From: a bacterium
GTDB taxonomy: Bacteria > Elusimicrobiota > Elusimicrobia > UBA1565 > UBA9628
Reading direction: 5' to 3'
Assembly: GCA_021799485.1 (NCBI GenBank)
Contig: JAJZAK010000029.1
Location: 1-32,375 of the forward strand
Length of the DNA stretch: 32,375 nucleotides
Shown: piece by piece, positions 29,064-32,375 of the stretch
Position numbering within the stretch: position 1 is the first letter of the stretch
How the letters are laid out: each line of letters opens with the position of its first letter
Program-made: the position numbers and the translations under genes
Notes under the pieces: generated by a model
What the model saw: the letters and a program-made list of their open reading frames with translations, nothing else
Told to the model about the DNA's origin: nothing
Database searches by the model: none

Positions 29064-30947
29064 ATGCCTGGAACTTCGGCTCCGCCACCGACCGATAATC
29101 AGACAAGGCTGGACCGACCGTTCATCGCGGCTGTCGCGGGCTTGGGAATCGGGTTTTACGGCCTCTTATGCATTTGGCCCGGAACCGCCTCATGGAGGAG
29201 CCTTGCGCTCCTGCCGACGCTCGCTCTCGGCGTATTCCCTCTGGGCGCCGACATCGCCAAGCGCCTCCTCGCCGGCGAATTGCGGGCGGATATGCTGGCG
29301 CTCGTCTCCTTCGGCGCTGCTTTGGCGTTGGCGCAATGGCTTGTGGCGGCGATTCTGGTCCTCATGCTTTCGGGCGGCGAGGCGCTTGAGGGTCTTGCAT
29401 CGCGGCGCGCCTTCCGCGTCCTCGATGCCATGGCCCGACGCATGCCGCAGACGGCGCACCGCGTGACGAGTTCGGGCGTGGAGGATGTGCCCGTGGCTGA
29501 GATCATCCCCGGAGATGTCCTGTCCGTCCATCCTCACGAAATATCTCCCGTCGATGGCGTCGTCGTGTCGGGACGAGGCTCGATGGATGAGTCGTTTTTG
29601 ACGGGAGAGCCTTATCGCATGGGGAAAAGCGTGGGCTCCTCGACGCTGTCTGGGGCCGTCAATGGCGAGAGCGTTCTGACGATCAGGGCCTCAAAGCACG
29701 CTAAGGACTCGCGCTACAGCGCCATCATGAAAGTGATGGAGGAGTCGATCCAAAATAAGCCGCGGATGAGGAGGTTGGCCGACTCGATCGCCGTTTGGTA
29801 CGCGCCTCTCGCGATCGTCGTCGCGGCGACGGCCTGGGCCGCGGGAGGCGGTTCCGAGCGATTTCTTGCGGTCGTCGTTTCGGCGACCCCCTGTCCGCTT
29901 ATCATCGCGGTGCCGGTCGCGGTGATAGGCGCGGTCTCGCTCGCCGCTTCGAGGTCGATCGTTGTTCGAGATCCTGCCGTGCTCGAGGGGATTGGCGGCT
30001 GCCGCACGGCCATCTTCGACAAGACGGGGACGCTTACCTATGGCAAGCCCATCCTGACGGAGCTGATTCCGGCTCCGGCTTGGACGAGGCTTGAGGCGCT
30101 TTCCGTGGCGGCGGGGCTGGAGCGCTATTCGCGCCATCCCCTCGCGCGCTCAATCTTGGACGCCGCCGATCGGGAAGGGGCGCCGACCCTGGAGGCGGAG
30201 GAGATCCACGAGACGCCCGGGGAAGGGCTCTTGGGCGTTGTCGGGGGGCGCGAGATCCGGATCACGGGGCGGCGCCAAGCCGAGGCGCGGGGGATCCAAC
30301 TCCCCCCCACGCAAGGCGGCCTTGAATGCGTGCTGACCGAGGACGGAGCTTTCGCGGCCCTGTTGAGGTTCCGGGACGCTCCACGAGAGGAAAGCCGTCC
30401 ATTTCTCTCGCATCTTCCCCGCCGGCACCGCTTTGAGAAGCTGATGATCGTCTCGGGCGACCGGGAATCCGAAGTGCGCTACTTGGCCAACGCCGTAGGC
30501 GTCTCCGATATCAGGGCACAAGCTAGTCCCGAGGACAAGGTTGCGATCGTCTCCTCAGAGGAGAAGCGCGGTCCGGTGCTTTTCGTCGGAGATGGGATCA
30601 ACGATGCTCCGGCCCTCCTGCACGCGTCGGTGGGCGTCGCGATCGGGAGCGCCGATGTGACCGCCGCCGCCGCCGGCGCCGTCATCCTGACGCCCGATCT
30701 CGTCAAGGTCGACGAGCTCCTCCATATCGGACGACGCATGCGCACTATCGCGCTTGAAAGCGCGGTGGGAGGAGTAGTCTTGAGTTTGGCCGCGATGCTC
30801 GCGGCAGCCTGGGGACATCTTTCGCCCGTCGAAGGCGCGATCGCCCAGGAGGTCATTGATCTGGCGGCCATTCTCAACTCGGCGCGGGCAGCCTGCCCCG
30901 GACGCCTCACAGACTTCCGTACTGCGAGCGCGGCGGCGGCGTCATGA
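29064..30947 (+). CDS. P1B-type heavy-metal-translocating ATPase with TPC motif
   Basis: This 627-aa P-type ATPase would pump a transition metal across the inner membrane. The actuator motif is LTGEP (179-183). The transmembrane metal motif is ATPCPLIIAVP (T275-P-C277), the catalytic motif is DKTGTLTYGKP with D319, and H358-P359 in YSRHPLA is the P1B signature. GDGINDAPALL lies at 509-519, and the C-terminal helix ends DLAAILNSARA. There is no N-terminal HMA metal-binding domain and no Cys-rich tail. TPC places it outside the CPC (Cu/Zn) classes and nearer the less studied Co/Ni/Fe-type groups, so the metal is uncertain. Its stop overlaps the cytochrome c ATG. Confidence 0.9.
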   Translation: MPGTSAPPPTDNQTRLDRPFIAAVAGLGIGFYGLLCIWPGTASWRSLALLPTLALGVFPLGADIAKRLLAGELRADMLALVSFGAALALAQWLVAAILVLMLSGGEALEGLASRRAFRVLDAMARRMPQTAHRVTSSGVEDVPVAEIIPGDVLSVHPHEISPVDGVVVSGRGSMDESFLTGEPYRMGKSVGSSTLSGAVNGESVLTIRASKHAKDSRYSAIMKVMEESIQNKPRMRRLADSIAVWYAPLAIVVAATAWAAGGGSERFLAVVVSATPCPLIIAVPVAVIGAVSLAASRSIVVRDPAVLEGIGGCRTAIFDKTGTLTYGKPILTELIPAPAWTRLEALSVAAGLERYSRHPLARSILDAADREGAPTLEAEEIHETPGEGLLGVVGGREIRITGRRQAEARGIQLPPTQGGLECVLTEDGAFAALLRFRDAPREESRPFLSHLPRRHRFEKLMIVSGDRESEVRYLANAVGVSDIRAQASPEDKVAIVSSEEKRGPVLFVGDGINDAPALLHASVGVAIGSADVTAAAAGAVILTPDLVKVDELLHIGRRMRTIALESAVGGVVLSLAAMLAAAWGHLSPVEGAIAQEVIDLAAILNSARAACPGRLTDFRTASAAAAS

Positions 30948-31456
30948 GAAAGGTAGGTCAATCGCTTTTGATTTTTGGCGCCTTGGCGCTCCTGGGCGCC
31001 TCTTCGTCTCTGATTCCTGATGAAAGGACATTCTCACAGCAGGAGCTCAAGGCCCTCTATTATGCCGACTTGGGGCCGGCAACGATCGACGTCTCTCGCT
31101 ATCCGCAGAGGCAAAAAGCCCGCTATCTCCTTTTCTCTCGCGCTTGTTCCAGCTGCCATACCCTGGCGCGGGCCATCAACGCCCCGACGACGAGCCGAAG
31201 CGCATGGAAATATTACGTTTTCGGGATGCGCCTGCATGGAGCTGTCGGCGGCATTGCGGCATTTACTTCCGCCGAAGGACACGACATCGTGGAATTCCTT
31301 GCTTATGACGCCAAGGTGCGCAAGGTGGAGAATGCCGCCCAATTTGAGAAACTTACGATGAAACTCGAAAAGCGTTTCGCTGAAACGATCGAGGAACGCA
31401 TGAGCCGGCTGCAAAGAGGGACGAGGCGCCTTCTTCCGATGTCTCATAAGAGGTAG
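30944..31456 (+). CDS. Monoheme cytochrome c-like protein
   Basis: The 170-aa protein has an N-terminal export signal or anchor (VGQSLLIFGALALLGASSS) and one heme-attachment motif, ACSSCHTLARAINAP (C68, C71, H72). M95 in FGMRLHG is a possible distal ligand. The C-terminal half is a charged helix. It would sit in the periplasm or on the membrane. The ATG overlaps the ATPase stop (ATGA), an unusual pairing that suggests redox and metal handling are linked. No oxidase or reductase genes are adjacent. Confidence 0.82.
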   Translation: MRKVGQSLLIFGALALLGASSSLIPDERTFSQQELKALYYADLGPATIDVSRYPQRQKARYLLFSRACSSCHTLARAINAPTTSRSAWKYYVFGMRLHGAVGGIAAFTSAEGHDIVEFLAYDAKVRKVENAAQFEKLTMKLEKRFAETIEERMSRLQRGTRRLLPMSHKR

Positions 31457-31463
31457 CAAGGCC

Positions 31464-31479
31464 CGGCTGATATGTTGCT
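31464..31479 (+). promoter_or_regulatory. Sigma-54-type promoter of Usp-2
   Basis: GGCTGATATGTTGCT has GG at 31465-31466 and GC at 31477-31478 with 10 bases between, ending in the same GTTGC as the other sites. It lies in the 47-bp gap before the ATG at 31504, about 14 nt upstream of which transcription would start. Confidence 0.6.
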
Positions 31480-31503
31480 AGGTTCAAAGGCGGAAACGTC
31501 CCC

Positions 31504-32375
31504 ATGATCCTGAAATTTCCTCCCAAGCGCATCGTGGTCGCGGCCGACACGTCCTCGCCCGCGTTTTCCGCCTTGGAGGCGGCCAAAATCCTGGCCAATC
31601 GCTGGCATTCGAAGATCGAGGTCGTCTACGCCCGGGACATCCCGGTCAACCTCATGAGTTGGGGGGTTGAAGCGGACGGGGAGGGACTGGGCGAGCTCGC
31701 GGAACAGTTGGAGGATTTGCGCCGGTGGCGGGAGGAGCGCTTGGAGCTGCGGATGAAGGAGATGCCTTCCTCCCGAGTCAAGATCCGCAGCGTGCGCGGT
31801 TGGCCTCCGAAGGCGTTGGCGGCTCTCGCCATCCCCGGCCGGGCGGATTGGGTGGTGACGGGGACGCACGGCTATTCGGGGCTGCGGCGATTGGCCTTTG
31901 GTTCGGTGTCGGAGGCCATCGTGCGCGCCGCGCATGTGCCTGTCTTGACGCTTCACGCGAGACGCAAGCCCTTCAGGCTCTCTCGGATCCTGGCGCCTTA
32001 CAATTTCAAGGATTATTCCAGGAGCACTCTGCTCTACGCGGCCCGCATGGCGCGCCTGGCCCGCGCCCGTCTCGACATCCTCTATGTCGCGCCGGAAGGT
32101 TCGCCGAGAGAGAAGGCCGCGGGCGAACTCAATGCGGAGTTGCGCAAGCTGTTTGGACGGATCGGTTTTACGGGATACCGCGCCCTCGTCCGGAAGGGGA
32201 ACCCACGCCGGGAAATACTCCAGGCTGGCGCGGGGGGTGATTACGATCTTATCGTCGTGGCCGCTCATCGCCGTTGGTTTTGGCGGGATGTGATCCTGGG
32301 ATCGACGGCCGAGACCATCTTGAGACATTCTCCCATCCCGGTCCTTTCCATTCCATCCGTCGAGAAAGGCGGTGG
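31504..32375 (+). CDS. Tandem universal stress protein, 3' end beyond window
   Basis: The frame opens at the ATG at 31504 and stays open to the window edge (290 codons). Domain 1 starts PPKRIVVAADTSSPAFSALEA and has GTHGYSGLRRLAFGSVSEAI, a full ATP-binding G-2x-G-9x-GS motif. Domain 2 starts SRILAPYNFKDYS and has AAHRRWFWRDVILGSTAETIL, again with an altered first glycine. The plan is the same as Usp-1 at 28107, so the two are paralogues. Only a few residues can be missing, because VPVLSIPS marks the end of the second domain. It has its own sigma-54-type promoter. Confidence 0.9.
   Translation, partial: MILKFPPKRIVVAADTSSPAFSALEAAKILANRWHSKIEVVYARDIPVNLMSWGVEADGEGLGELAEQLEDLRRWREERLELRMKEMPSSRVKIRSVRGWPPKALAALAIPGRADWVVTGTHGYSGLRRLAFGSVSEAIVRAAHVPVLTLHARRKPFRLSRILAPYNFKDYSRSTLLYAARMARLARARLDILYVAPEGSPREKAAGELNAELRKLFGRIGFTGYRALVRKGNPRREILQAGAGGDYDLIVVAAHRRWFWRDVILGSTAETILRHSPIPVLSIPSVEKGG

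Noticed and set aside
1-32375. CRISPR arrays, rRNA, prophage
   Set aside because: No regularly spaced repeats, rRNA signatures or phage structural genes were seen on either strand.

Overview
The window is a GC-rich stretch of a Gram-negative bacterial chromosome. Outer-membrane biology is indicated by a CMP-Kdo synthetase-like enzyme, a TolC-family channel, an RND pump and a PorV-like beta-barrel protein. The gene flavour (single-domain regulators, stress operons, a REP-like repeat of the GGGGTC(G/A)GGTCT type) would fit a lineage such as Elusimicrobiota. That placement is only an impression from composition and protein style. No rRNA, tRNA or CRISPR array was seen.

Layout. (1) 1-476: the end of an insertion element abuts a ROK sugar-kinase gene truncated at both ends. 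(2) 479-3503, minus strand: a compact run of a KdsB-like cytidylyltransferase, a histidine phosphatase, a P-loop kinase and an OtsB-type phosphatase. (3) 3537-5155: a Mug-type DNA glycosylase diverges from a MarR-DoxX operon across a near-consensus promoter and a 20-bp palindrome. (4) 5246-8798: a leader with an intrinsic terminator, a parvulin PPIase, RecQ, a beta-carbonic anhydrase and a 2-Cys peroxiredoxin. Two REP/MITE-like inverted repeats form the 3' ends of recQ and of the carbonic anhydrase gene. (5) 8954-10945: a small secreted basic protein, a PorV-like outer-membrane protein and a PepSY protein. (6) 11040-16574: an RND pump plus TolC channel, with no membrane-fusion protein, diverging from a NhaR-like LysR regulator. 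(7) 16632-26379: an OmpR-type regulator followed by a tightly packed signalling island. The island has four histidine kinases and two stand-alone receivers, and none of its proteins carries a DNA-binding domain. (8) 26376-32375: a stress cluster of a phosphoribosyltransferase, a 60-aa basic protein, Hsp20, tandem UspA, a TPC-type P1B ATPase, a monoheme cytochrome c and a second tandem UspA that runs off the window.

The most interesting signal is in the last block. Four transcription units there (phosphoribosyltransferase, Hsp20, Usp-1, Usp-2) are each preceded by a GG-N10-GC element of the form GGC(C/T)-N5-GTTGC. This is the signature spacing of sigma-54 (RpoN) -24/-12 promoters. A fifth, weaker version precedes the 60-aa gene. 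The block therefore reads as one sigma-54-controlled stress regulon of chaperone, universal stress proteins, metal ATPase and cytochrome. Its enhancer-binding activator is not in the window.

A second theme is promoter geometry. The marR/mug and lysR/RND divergent pairs both have face-to-face -35 boxes offset by one base, and several predicted transcripts begin only about 5-11 nt before the start codon.
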